NCBI GenBank assembly: GCA_963680875.1
Contig: OY804584.1
Location: 94,260,031 to 94,324,030, forward strand
Length of the DNA stretch: 64,000 bases
Direction of reading: 5' to 3'
Source of the DNA: Bathymodiolus brooksi
Lineage: Eukaryota; Mollusca; Bivalvia; Mytilida; Modiolidae
Shown: piece by piece, positions 44,866-56,527 of the stretch
Numbering within the stretch: position 1 is the stretch's first letter
Layout: each line of letters starts with the position of its first letter
The notes under the pieces: generated by a model
Database searches by the model: none
Seen by the model: only the letters and a program-made list of their open reading frames with translations
What the model was told of the DNA's origin: nothing
Made by a program: the position numbers and the translations under genes

Positions 44866-47800
44866 CTTCAAAAATGTGGAGGTAGAACCCCCTGCACATG
44901 GTCCCGGAATATCAAACACTGTTGAGTTAGTGATTCTTAAGGTGAGACCCAGGTAACCGGTGTTCACTACTATGTTGTTGGTAGTGAGGGATCGTCCTAC
45001 TACCATACAGTTATCCACCATGGTTGTCAAGGTAACATGAATGTTTCCTGCCGTGAAATAATGACCTTGTACATCGATCTTGTTTTCATCTACTCCATAA
45101 TAGGTGGTGTATATCTTATAAGCCGTCTCTGTAAAAGAATAATGTACGTATGCAGAATATATCCGATTAATATCGTGGCCGTGAACTTATGGTAGTTGGA
45201 TTTACATCTACTGACGCAATCAGTGACTATTTAAACTAAAGTTGTGTGTTTTATTCCCGGCCTGTGTCGAGATGTACTCGATTCAACTTTATGTTTAAGT
45301 GAATTACTGTAGAATGGAGGTTTTCAGAAGAAAAAAACCCAAAACCAAATAGACCTCCAGTATGTTGAACGATGACGTCATTTGAACTCGATCATGTAAA
45401 GTATAAAACAGATTGTTTTAAAGATTATAGTATTGGGATGGGATGTATAGGCACCCAGTTGAAATTACACTAGTACACTTGTGTAACGAAATTAGTACAG
45501 TATAACCGAACATTGTGGATTTAATATACAATGTAGTCCTTACAACACTAAATTGACAATTATAGGTATGACCCATCACATTTTGGTGCATGGACTTGAA
45601 TTGCTATCCGCACGTTTTTGTGGAATGATATTAGGTGAGAGGAAGTTGTTTGTTTTGTTGATATTGGAGGGTAGTTGACCATCACTATTTAAACGTCTTT
45701 TACCGATATACTTGGCTATAACCGTTATGTTCGATTGGATTTAACATAGTACCAGCTAAACGGAGTTGACTATGCATGTATTTAAGTGGAACTTGTCTTG
45801 ATCATGGTTCTATATAACCGAGTTGGCCTTTAGAAGTGTGATTATTTTAATGATACAAACAGGATACAGGGGAGAGGGTATTTATTATTTAAACTTGAGT
45901 TAAAAAAATCGAAACATATATAATAAAAAAGATATCTAAATTAGTGCGCAAAATCTGTCAAAATCTTTAGTCATTTTCTTCTTTTGTGGGACAAACACTC
46001 CAAAGGGTATATATTCGAGGGCTTGGGTGGCTCAATGAGTTAGGTAGTTGGATTACCTAACAACTCATACAAGCCTATCACCATTACAGCGTGGGTTCGC
46101 ACCCGGCTTTGTAATTTATAAAGAATGGTGCACTCGACTCGCAGCAGCAAATGATAAAGTTTACCAGCTGTTTGTCCATAGTCGGTGGTTCTTTCCGGGT
46201 TCTCCGGCTTCTTCCACCACTAAAACTGGTCGCCATGATATAGCTGTAATATTGCTGAAAGTGGCGTTAAGCACCAAAAATCAATCAATCAACCAAAGGG
46301 TATAAACAATATAGCTAAAATTGTCTAAATCATACGCTTAATGTGTGGAACTGGGTCTTTTATAGCAATAAAAACCCAAAAAACCCAAAGACTATAAATC
46401 GAATTACTAAAATTAGCTAAGTTTATCTATGTAGGAGGGATAAGACTTCTCGCTGTAGTAATAAATACATTGAGTAGCAGCTGTAGGTTTCCATAGTAAA
46501 TGATCATACTGTATAAACTATGTCAGTGGTATGGGTCGCACATTGCAAAGTAGTCGTAGCTATGGTAACATCGTTTACTCTAAAATCAGTTTCACTATCA
46601 TGCCACTATACTTACTCGGGATACAATCTAGCATGCTGGTTCTCAGGGTTGAAACTGTACATTGGCCATTCACAACTGAGTACAGTTTATTCTGAAAGAA
46701 TGATATACGGGTAAAATGTATGATGTTTATGTGGCATTACGTTCTGCGTTCCGTGTTATGATGTCCGTTACGATTTCCGCATAAAAACGATGTTCGGTTC
46801 ATCTTTACCTCTAGTTGTTTTTAGGATGACACATGTCTTATTAACGTTATTTTTGTTTGTTTGTGGATATTGCGTTGTGGTTTTGTCTTCGTCTTGTGTC
46901 TTGTGTAAATATTACGTTGTGGTTTTGTCTTCGTCTTGTGTCTTGTGTAGATATTACGTTGTGGTTTTGTCTTCGTCTTGTGTCTTGTGTAGATATTACG
47001 TTGTGGTTTTGTCTTCATCTTGTGCCTTGTGTAAATATTACGTTGTGGTTTTGTCTTCGTCTTGTGTCTTGTGTAAATATTACGTTGTGGTTTTGTCTTC
47101 GTCTTGTGTCTTGTGTAAATATTACGTTGTGGTTTTGTCTTCGTCTTGTGTCTTGTGTAGATATTACGTTGTGGTTTTGTCTTCGTCTTGTGTCTTGTGT
47201 AAATATTACGTTGTGGTTTTGTCTTCGTCTTGTGTCTTGTGTAGATATTACGTTGTGGTTTTGTCTTCGTCTTGTGTCTTGTGTAAATATTACGTTGTGG
47301 TTTTGTCTTCGTCTTGTGTCTTGTGTAAATATTACGTTGTGGTTTTGTCTTCGTCTTGTGTCTTGTGTAGATATTACGTTGTGGTTTTGTCTTCGTCTTG
47401 TGTCTTGTGTAGATATTACGTTGTGGTTTTGTCTTTGTCTTGTGTCCTGTGTAGATATTACGTTGTGGTTTTGTCTTCGTCTTGTGTCTTGTGTTCCAAA
47501 TGTTACCATGTTCTCTGGATTGTCCTTTGTTGATTGCCCCTTCGCTATTCTCTAACGTTTAGTTAATACAGTGATAATGTAATGCTGTCTTTAAACGGGG
47601 TCACATATTACCTCGCATTGCATAAAATGTTGATATTATCTTATATTATTGTTACTTTGTTATAGTTTTTGGTAAATGTATGACGCTAAATAGTGTTAAT
47701 GTAATTCTATCTTTAAAAGTGACCACATAATTTTATCATATTGTATGAAATGTTTATCTTATAATATTGTTACCTTTCATTGGTAAAATTTATGAAGTTT

Positions 47801-49445
47801 TATATAGTATTAATCAATTCCATGTTTGAATAAGAACAATCTGTAGGAGTTATGTCTGTTTGTGGTAGGTACATTGTATATCTATATCCATGTAGTTTGT
47901 ACGGAATGCTTTGGAGTCCGAATGGATAATGGAGTAAAGAGATATCCGAACACACAAAAAAGACAATAAATGCAATGGGTGGGTGAGTCAGTGATTGTTG
48001 ATTAATGCCAAATAAGCAGTTATCAACTATATCTTTACGAGAACAAGCAACACCTTAATAAAATGATTGTGATATCTGTTTTGTACTAAACCAGTGTAAT
48101 TCGGCTAGTTGGATTGCACAGTGCTAACTCATTAATACATTAATCAACATATAGACATGTCGCTCCACTCTGTCACATCATCCTGAGTAAAAACTTTATT
48201 TGCTCTTAGTTCATGTTGCGTGCTTAGCTTAAAGGTAGCAAATATCAAATTTATTGTGATTTGTTCGAACATACGATTTACCGCGCACGAGGCAAATGCG
48301 TTAAACATTACACAACCGAAGCGATTACATTAAATATAAAGAAAAACAGCATCAAAACAACAGGACAAGAGTTCCGATAACACGATCTGCAACAAAAATA
48401 TTCACTTACGTTAGCATAGTCGTAAAATATCATTTACGTTTTCATAGTCGTAAAGAAATATTTACATACGTGTGTATATTGGTAAAAACACATTCAATAA
48501 CATTAGCATATTCGTTAGTACAGTGGAAACGACATATTGTTTTTACATTAGCACAGTTGTGAAGAAATATTTACTGAAGTGGTAGAGTGGTAGAGAAATA
48601 TTTTATTTCGTTGGCATAGTCGTAAAGAAATATTTACTTACATAAGCATGGTGGTAAACAATTTTCACTTACGTTAGCATAGTCGTAAAGAAATTTGTAT
48701 TTGCGTTAGCACAGTGGTAGAGAAATATTCACTTATGTTAGCATAGTCGTAACAAAATATTCACTTACGTTAGCATAGTCGTAAAGGTTATGTTCTGTAT
48801 GCGGTCTTCCATTTACATAAACAGTTCCAGCCTGATATTCCTTGTCTTTGTCCAGATCATAGGCATACCTCATTAGACCCTGCAAACATACAAAATATGT
48901 TATTAATACAGCATGTCTCACTTGAACAGGAAACATGAGTAAATAATGTCACAGGTTTTTTTTGGTAAAGATTATTGGCATAATTCAATAGACACTCAAA
49001 ACTACATAGATTGCACTCTGTTGAGGCACTTTCGTTTACATGCTCTCAAAGACTTTAATATTATTTGTCTTTCCAATCCTTTGAGTGTGAGTGTACTTGA
49101 TGAAGGTTGTTCCAGAAACCGGACGGTGTACTAACTTAGATATCTATCTTTTTTATTAACATATGTGTCTAAACTGAACCAAGAAATAACGGGGATCTAT
49201 GTAAACAGTTTGATAATAAGGAAACCTGGTAGACTTTGAAGCAACATATAAAAGTTAGAAATACATACCGAGATAGCATAGCCTCGACCGTTGATTTTCT
49301 TTGCAATTGATATACGCTGCATTCCTTCCATTTGTCTTGGGAAACAACATGAATTTGCATCTTTTCTCCCAAGGGCAAAACAACAGGAATATGCATATTG
49401 TGCCCCAAGGGCAATGCAGAGGGTCAGGAACAGTAGCTTAAACAT
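44866..49445 (-). CDS. Ependymin-related secreted protein, copy B (3 exons)
   Basis: Exons on the minus strand: 49445-49269 (59 codons), 48879-48769 (37) and 45126-44866 (87), all phase 0 with consensus borders (GTATGT, TTTGCAG, GTAAGT, ACAGAG). Same architecture as copy A: signal peptide MFKLLFLTLCIALGAQYAYS, mature start with CCFPRQMEG, TMVDNC, then YLGLTLRITNSTVFDIPGPC. Exon 1 is 36 bases longer than in copy A through an in-frame tandem duplication of the ALGAQYAYSCCF segment (second copy reads ALGRKDANSCCF), which adds a second Cys-Cys pair at the mature N-terminus. Exon 3 ends AAG|GTAAGT, a normal GT donor where copy A has GC; unspliced it stops after four more codons. The last exon was not found. 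Expected to be secreted. Open frames in all exons suggest it is active. Confidence 0.82.
46023..46290 (+). repeat. Full-length tRNA-derived SINE in ependymin B intron 2
   Basis: The head has an A-box-like TGGCTCAATGAGTTAGGTAG and a B box GTGGGTTCGCACCC. The conserved body has GGTTCTTTCCGGGTTCTCCG, CTTCCACCACTAAAACTGG and ATATAGCTGTAATATTGCTG, then GTGGCGTTAAGCACCAAAA and a (TCAA)n tail. The body is R3, but the head differs from other R3 copies, so heads have been exchanged within the family. The + frame 46048-46305 is this SINE. Absent from block A. Confidence 0.8.
46865..47495. repeat. 42-bp minisatellite inside an R2 repeat
   Basis: Fifteen highly uniform units of ATATTACGTTGTGGTTTTGT followed by CTTCGTCTTGTGTCTTGTGTAA or ...TAG. 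Since 42 is a multiple of three, long open frames arise on both strands (247, 232 and 164 codons); these are repeat artefacts. The unit is the CGTCTTGTGT part of R2, and the surrounding R2 copy runs 46740-47560. Block A has a single unit at 21665, so the array grew after the duplication. Confidence 0.92.
48060..48396. repeat. Reverse SINE R4 fragment
   Basis: ACTAAACCAGTGTAATTCGG, TGTCGCTCCACTCTGTCACA and GATTTACCGCGCACGAGGCA are the reverse of SINE R4 body and head. It separates R2 from the splice-donor array. In block A this fragment is missing. Confidence 0.5.
48397..48768 (-). repeat. 32-bp tandem array of the exon 2 splice-donor region, block B
   Basis: About 12 units, more decayed than in block A. 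On the minus strand they read TTTACGACTATGCTAAC|GTAAGTGAATATTTC. The unit nearest the exon (48769) is the functional donor. Several others keep GTAAGT. Presence in both blocks shows the array existed before the duplication. Confidence 0.8.
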
Positions 49446-49490
49446 GATCAAGTACGTAATGACAAGTGGCTGAAAACTACATCGCTTTAA

Positions 49491-49501
49491 TATTTTATAT
49501 A
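49491..49501 (-). promoter_or_regulatory. Candidate TATA box, ependymin B
   Basis: Minus-strand TATATAAAATA about 46 bases upstream of ATG 49445, in a segment shared with copy A (TATTAAAGCGATGTAG follows in both). It implies a very short leader. No initiator or expression evidence is available. Confidence 0.4.
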
Positions 49502-49729
49502 GTGTAAGTGACCTTGGGTACAGGAAAACCCTCGTTGTAGGACGGAACATCATATGCTAAATATGCATACCGGTAGTACATGTACATGTAACATCGCAAT
49601 TTCAATTTAACTGCGCTTTAACTTATCGTGTTTTTTTACGATGAAAGTAATTATGATCCACGGTCAGACATTGTGTATAAATTAAATTATATTAAACTTT
49701 TGTGAGGTTTTGGAATTTTCACTCATGCG

Positions 49730-50728
49730 TGGTAAACACTTTCATGACCGCGTTATTTCACTAAGAGGGGGAGGTTTGTACCCATCGAACTAAGTAAACC
49801 CCGCAAAATGTTATTGAGGTGCAAGTACCAAGACAGGAAAGTGAGTGGTCGTGTTAGGGGTACAGAGTTTGCCTCTTTCTACGAATTCTGATTGCGTTTT
49901 GAAACTGCTCCGACAATGCTAGTTTTTTTCATATGTGAAGTATCACGATACTCAAAAATGTATTCAACCTTGGGTGAACACAAATTGATTCGATTAATGA
50001 TGATATATCAAGACGCAAAACTTGTAGCATTAGGTTTAACAACAATCAAGAAAGCAGTATGCTAATTTATGCGACAAACCGTCAAAGGACATTGTTAAAC
50101 ATTTGCTATGGAATGTCAATGCTTATTGACAGAAAGGAATAACGTTTTCTATAAATTTGGTAATGAATTATCAGTTCAAAACCCCGTAGATATTTTTAAC
50201 CTAGTAGACAATAAAAATTATTGAGATACTTGATACATTACAGGTTACGAATGATGTATTACATAGCAAAACATATGTACCCTATGTATTACACATTTAA
50301 GCATGTCTTATTTGAAAACGGGTTAAATTGTGAGTTTTGAATAGACATTACATTGTGTCGTGAGTGATGTATATAAACCTTAAAAAAAATTGTAAGTACT
50401 GTTTGAAACTTTTTGTTGTCAGTACTGCTTGCAATAATGTAATATTGTTTATGTGTAATATGTTGATGTATTTTTGAAATCTTCATACATATGGAGGAAA
50501 TGAAGAATGAATGAATCGATCAATCCTATATCAGCAATGTTGTTAAATTGAAATTATAAATAATATCTAGGTTTGAAACATAATAAAAGTGTAAAAGGAG
50601 TTTGTCGTACACACAAACTTCCGGTATATTGTAAGAAATCAAGACGAATATGCAGGAAAAAGTAGGACATTTTGACATGACGTAATCTACATATAAGATA
50701 CTACACCAATGTCTTAGAGAGACCGTCG
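49730..50728. other. R6 copy, then gene-free sequence
   Basis: R6 at 49730-49930 (CCAAGACAGGAAAGTGAGTG, GCCTCTTTCTACGAATTC). From 49931 to 50728 I see no repeat family or coding signal. Confidence 0.45.
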
Positions 50729-50935
50729 TGGCCGTGATCGTATGGTAGTTGCATTTACAACTACCTATACAGTCAGTGCCTATCACCACTGATGTTGTTA
50801 GTTCGAATCTCGAGCAGAGCGAGGTTCACATGTACAGCTTTATGTGATAACTTGTCAGTGACTTGCGGCAGGTCGATGGTTTTCTCCGGGTCCTCCGGTT
50901 TCCTCCACCAATAAAATAGCTGTGGGCGGAGCAAA
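50729..50935 (+). repeat. SINE R3, forward
   Basis: Head: GTGGCCGTGATCGTATGGTA, GTTGCATTTACAACTACC, CACCACTGATGTTGTTAGTT, then CGAATCTCGAGC (B-box region). Body: GTCAGTGACTTGCGGCAGGT, GGGTCCTCCGGTTTCCTCCA. It is cut off after ACCAATAAAATAGCTG where R7 begins. The minus-strand frame 50789-50526 overlaps it and is spurious. Confidence 0.7.
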
Positions 50936-51290
50936 CATTCAGATAATTCATTATTTTGACCACGGTTATCTCGAGGAGGAAAAATTAATGATGCATAGTT
51001 TCACAGTTACCTTTGGAGCAACATATTTGACAGGTCACTAGTGTTCCTCCCTACGAAACTTTCAGTCTTATTACAAATAATATTCTTCATTAGTTTAAAA
51101 ACTAGAAAAATAAATTCGAAAATTCAAATTTCTGAGGAATGTGACATTTATGTCACGTTGGTCATGTGACATACAGTTTCATAAATATGCTGTTCATATC
51201 AACGGGGATTTTTGATTTTAAGCTCCGCCCATGTCGATAGGCACTACCGCAAATGCGCATTTAACAGTACGGCGCCAACCATTTTATTTA
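50936..51290 (+). repeat. R7 dispersed repeat, second copy
   Basis: Reverse-oriented relative to 30940-31250. GGGCGGAGCAAACATTCAGA to TAAGCTCCGCCCATGTCGAT. The short reading frame seen at 31246-31025 is interrupted here by stops. The ends GGGCGGAGC and GCTCCGCCC are inverted, suggesting a small DNA transposon. Confidence 0.6.
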
Positions 51291-52661
51291 CATGGGCTGG
51301 GATAGTTTGAAAAAAAAATATGTTTGTCTCCTGTCTGGCCGATGAAATAATATAATGCTTCTATATTCACCTCACCCCCATATTAACTAAAGTTTGCAAT
51401 TTTAAGAGAGAAAAATATTACTTCGATTTCGATTCTGAGAATTATAAAATTATATCTGAACAAGAAATGTCCTACAAACTCCACCCAATGACAAAATGGT
51501 TGGTCTCTTATGATCGGCAACATAACCAACCAAACAAGAGGAACCACCCTTCTAGCATACATACAAAGGTGCTGGTTTATGACCGGCACACACATGTCGC
51601 TTTGTTCTAAGCTGTTCCTTTAATTTTGACATGTATATGTAGTTTGATTGGATTTAATAGTTACTTTGTTTTGTATTTAATGTTTTGTTTTTATAACAAT
51701 CCTTTGTATATGGATTTCAAACCAATACAAATTATGTTCTGTTCTGTTCTATTCTGAACTTGATACATAATATATTTGTGTTTGTATGTATGTATGTGTC
51801 TTGTGTCTAGATTGCCCATTCGGTTTTCTCTAGCGTTTATTTACGGAATGCGTCGTTATTTAATAGAGTCAAATTATTATTAGTCATGCCAAAAGGGAGT
51901 TAACGACAATTTCATTTCAAATTTAACGGAGAATATTAGAACGGACCTGAAAGGATCGAAACAGAGTCCCCGTTAAGTGAAAAATATGTACAATGCAAAT
52001 TAATTAATCTGAGAGTGAGTGAGTGATTGTTGTTTAACGCCAACTCAGCAATTTTACAGTTATGTCATGGCGAGAACAAGTTAATTTTCAATGGGATTAT
52101 CCAACCCACGACCTACCGCACTCGAGGCGAGCACGATAACCATTACGCCAGCAATTAATCTGCGTACGGAATGTAAATATAATATATCTACATATTTCAA
52201 TTAAATTCTACATTCCTTTAATACAATAAATTATATAAAAATAAATGTACTGCTACGATGGTATTTTTCATACTTGTTTACTACAACTCGCAGTTTTCAG
52301 TACACACTAGCGACCGAGGTCTTGAGGTTAGGCTACACTATTTACATAATTTACATATCACAATACACTTCCTGTAGCGAAAGCAAAGTGTCACTGGAAC
52401 ATTATCAAGGACGCTATGAATAAAATTGGTTAAATAAATGGAAACATGAATAAATGGACCCCTGTAAACATGAGATAATTGACCAAATTAATGAAAAGGT
52501 ATGACAATCAACCTTATGCCCAGCGTCATATACCACTCGGTCACATTCGCTATGTAAAACATTTAGCTTCAGTAGCCGAAGTGTTACCTTGTGTCGTCAT
52601 GCAAATCTAAGAATGGACACAAGACATGTATTTACGATTTAAAATTGCAGGATAAATACAA
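51291..52661. repeat. R2 fragment and SINE, otherwise gene-free
   Basis: R2 3' end at 51785-51850 (ATTGCCCATTCGGTTTTCTC). Reverse SINE at 51990-52165: tail GTGAGTGAGTGATTGTTGTT, body AACGCCAACTCAGCAATTTT, and head with CCCACGACCTACCGCACTCG. No gene is visible. Confidence 0.55.
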
Positions 52662-52802
52662 TACATGTGCACTGTCGAAGCATATAGGTAAATATGTGTA
52701 TTCGGCGCGAAACGCGGGAAAAGGTTCAGCGAATCCTCGCCTTTTCCCCCGTTTCTAAGCCTCGTACACATATGTCATATATCCTTCGACAGTGCACAAG
52801 TA
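52662..52802. repeat. Foldback element, ~140 bp
   Basis: GTGCACTGTCGAAGCATATA at the left pairs with CATATATCCTTCGACAGTGCAC-type sequence at the right (52781-52800). The inner arms GAAACGCGGGAAAAGG and CCTTTTCCCCCGTTTC, and CAGCGAATCCTCG near the centre, also pair. It lies directly before the third duplicated segment (52810). Confidence 0.75.
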
Positions 52803-52809
52803 TTGTATA

Positions 52810-55800
52810 TTAATTTGAAAGCAATCTAATTCAGCAATTTTAATATATTGTATAGGATGACGAAGAAGTCATCATACAGTCACAGGTAATAAAGTATATT
52901 ATACAAACGTCTTCATAATCCACTTACACATTACATGGACCAAACAGTCCTGATTTCAGACCTAGGGAATTACACAATATTACCCCTACCTTTTGATAAT
53001 AAAATGAAATATAGAGCGCCTGTGCTCTACCCTGGTTTTGGTGGAGTCCATGCCACTCATCTGTTTTGTTTTCTTATTTGTGTTTTTGTCGTCATGTGTC
53101 AACATTGTGTATAAGGGTAATAACAAAATTACCGAACTCCGAACAATCTTACAAAGGAAAGGGAAAGTCAAAACTCCTAATTATATAAACAGACAAAATC
53201 AGTCAACAACCGGAAAACTGTGAAAACCGTAATGACCCTGAGTTGGTACAGGCATTTCTAAAGAAATGGTGGGTTGAATCAGATTTTAAAGCGCCAAACC
53301 TCCCGCTCTCATTACGGTTCAAAGGTTCCGGCTGACACTATAACAGTATTTAAATACAGGAACACGATAGGTAAAATAGTTGTCAAAGCAGTACCATATT
53401 CGATGACGTAAATGTCAAAAATATTTTTACGTCACACATTGATCAAAAAATATTTTGACATTTTTCTTGACTTCTTTATCTTTATACATTTTCACTATAT
53501 GAAAATGCATCGCTTATAATCGTTTCTGCAGAGACGGAATATATTTCGACAAGATCTTGGTGTTCCAATGTTGCCAGTGTCTCTGAATTGTCCATTCTTG
53601 ATTGCCCCTTCGGTTTTAACTAACCTTTATTTCCAAAAGGCAAAGCAATAATACATACAAGAAACGTTTGAACATACCAAAGGGGCAATCAGAAGCCGTT
53701 AATCGAAGTAGTAATGACAAAACATTGGAAAAAGACAAGAAAACAATAAATAGTGGTAGACAAAACACTACACTGTAAACTAAAGATTTAGCATCACGAA
53801 TCCACCAAAAACCGGAGGTGACCAGGGCCTATGAGAGAGGGGAGGGGGGGGGGGGGGGGGGGTCATCCGGTACATCGGTCCGGGTCCCGGATAGCCAAGA
53901 AGTGGCATGTGAATCTCTGAAGGAAAGACCACATAGCCTTAGCCTCAGACCTTCTTTTTTTTTCTTTTTAAATTTTGGGGGCGGGGGGATATTTTCAACT
54001 ATTTTTAGTTTATTTAGAAAAATAATTATGTAAAATTCACTTAAACTTTTGAATTCTGATTGTTGATCATCACTCACATTTACATTGTAACCAGGAAGGC
54101 CATCATTTCATTATATAACATATATTTATTACTGTCTTTCAGGTTTATTGAACCTCAAATCCTCAATTTTGAGAAAGGTCTCAGCCTGTCCATGGGGTCC
54201 CAAAGCAGTCGTGTTCCGCCTTGCAAAACTTCCCTTGGAGGCCCTGGAGGTGATCATGTGCAATTATTGCCAGGGAGACCAGGTCATTACAGATTGTATA
54301 ACAGTGAGTGGGTGAGTGATTCTTGTTCAGCAATTGTTCAGCTATATTATGGCGATTGCATAATAGTTAATAATGTAAAACTGATGTGGACTTTCCTCCA
54401 ATATCATTACATTTGCTTTTAAGAGGGTTAAATTTGGATATACCTCGTCCAATAAAATTAATTAATGAGCTTCCCATATTATACATTTGTAGCTACATCA
54501 CTAAAATTACTCAATAAATAACTCAAATACGGAATAATTAATTTGCAAAAAAAATGAATTAATGTTCTGGTGTGTAATTTCGTTACACAAGCTAAACGTC
54601 AACATACGTACTGGATAGAAGACAACTTTGTATGGTGTTATTGTCTGAATCTAGTCACAATTACGCGGAAAGGGAAACAATTCAAATTTATATAATTGTT
54701 TATCTAATTAGAAAGGAATGAGTTGTCGAACATTGTCTTCATTTTCTATCCACCAGATACAATAATGAACATTTAACATATTAATTTCATGAAATTTTTT
54801 TTATTTGACTAAGCAATACTAATTCAAGTTATTTAATTATTTCAGAAATGTCATTAATAGTTATTTATTTGAACAATGAAAAGAATGGATATTAGATGAA
54901 CGTCCTGTGGTTGAGTATATATGTCAAACTTGCCTTAAAAGGTACCTCTATATAGCAAATCACTGTCTATAAAGTACAGTCACATTTTCCCCATTATGAA
55001 TAGTGCATATAGTTGTAACCTGCTCATAAAGGATGCGTCTTCGGGTTTCCATTGAGCTCCCATTATACACAGGTTTATTTGTATATATAGATAATATTAG
55101 TACAGTGTCTCAAAATAGAACGTTGATGTGTATGAGGCTTAAACACATGGATATGGGCGAGATTGTGTTTTCATAGTGGGAGCTCACTAAATAAAAGTCG
55201 GATGATATACATGTTGCTCCACTCGGACACTCGTATAGGCAACAAATACCATTTTTGTAGTCTTTGATTTGAGCAGACATGGGATCGAAATCACGATATA
55301 TCACACTCGAGGGGAACACGCTCAATCACTACAACACCGATGCTGTTTTGGGGTTGATGACCACTGTCATATTATAGTGGAAGGATTACCCTTTTGGCAT
55401 CTTCAAATTCTTCTTACAATCAACAACATTTCAATTAAGTTCTGACAATCAGTTTGAGTGACGCAGGAGAGTAGAGTACAGAGAGAAATCACCTAGCTGT
55501 TTTCATGTAACTGACAAAAGTTAAAACATTGAGTGAAGTACAACTCATCACGAGCGTGAATCGACTTGACCTTTGAACCATAATGGTAATAGACACTGAT
55601 TCCATAGGAAGATGAAATTCCAACTACAATCCGAACAAGGTCAGGGATGTCCCCAAAACCAAGGTCAGGGATGTCCCCAAAGAACAGGGTCAAGGATGTC
55701 CTCAAAGAACAAGGTCCGGGATGTCCCCAAAGAACAAGGTCCCGGATGTCCCCAATGAACAAGGTCAGGGATGTCCCCAAATGTGATGTAATAAAACGGA

Positions 55801-56067
55801 AAACAAAAAATACTACACTGTACGAACAGTTCTAAAATACAATAGAAAAATCGTGGCAAAGTGTCAAAAACCGATACCTCAAACACACAAATACATGGAC
55901 TCCCAATTTCCTGGCTTGCTATAGGCGCTTCAATAAAACATGGCGGGGTTAAAATAATTGTGTGGGGCCTAAGCATCCCTCTTAGTAAAATTATGTCGTC
56001 ATCCAAGTGCTTTCCAAATGTTTATTTTGAGTATGCAAATTAATTTGTACAGCATGTATATCTTAGA
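52810..56067. repeat. Third collinear segment of the tandem duplication, block B
   Basis: Homologous to 34225-36413. It differs by an extra piece at about 53105-53580 (ACCGAACTCCGAAC repeat at 53105-53330 plus unassigned sequence), a G19 run (53844-53862), extra AT-rich sequence near 54430-54650 and a 25-bp tandem repeat (55633-55785). It contains R2 (53035-53110 and 53565-53635), R1 (53664-53830), a SINE tail (54305-54360), reverse SINE R4 (55195-55335), reverse R3 (55550-55630) and reverse R6 (55850-55970). Frames 53818-54422 are repeat-derived. Confidence 0.75.
55633..55785. repeat. 24-25-bp tandem repeat
   Basis: Six units of AAGGTCAGGGATGTCCCCAA followed by AGAAC or similar. The frames on both strands through it (55493-55835) are products of the repeat. 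The homologous site in block A (36120-36140) has no array. Confidence 0.88.
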
Positions 56068-56527
56068 TTTACCTGGGAGAAAAATAATAAACACGATAAT
56101 TATTCTTTACAATAATGATCAATTTTATTTAAATAAAATCACATAACAGTATATGTCAAAAGTATGCAAGTCTGCAAACTTCATAACTTGTATACACAAT
56201 ACAAGTTTTACATCCCCCGTGTAATTTTGTTTAAGGATAAAAATAGCAAATGGGATTGGACACAAGTGATAACAACATAAGTGAAGTCCTTTACCATTTA
56301 CAAAAACAAAAATTATTCCACATAATGGCGATAATTATATAAATAAACTTTGCAATGCGATATATTTAGACGGTAATAACAAAGAAAATATAAAGTAAAA
56401 TAAGGTGAAATAAAATGTCCAAACAGTGGAATAAGAAAGAAGAAGAAAGGGTTCAAATAAAACCCAACAACATGGACTAGCGTGAGTATGCTAGTGCTCT
56501 GTGTAAATATTGGGTGTTGTAATGGCT

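Larger units (their letters stand above)
36812..56067. repeat. Block B of the tandem duplication
   Basis: Second copy of the GPCR-ependymin-noncoding unit, about 19 kb against 29 kb in block A. Differences come from insertions private to A (Tc1, Crypton region, 470-bp foldback, most of 24-34 kb) and private to B (TTAA transposon, 450-bp SINE, 42-bp minisatellite). The 3' limit lies just short of the claudin-like gene's last exon. Confidence 0.8.

Noticed and set aside
46790..47555. Long overlapping open frames (up to 247 codons) on both strands
   Set aside because: They are the translation of a 42-bp minisatellite; the period is a multiple of three and the peptides are pure repeats.
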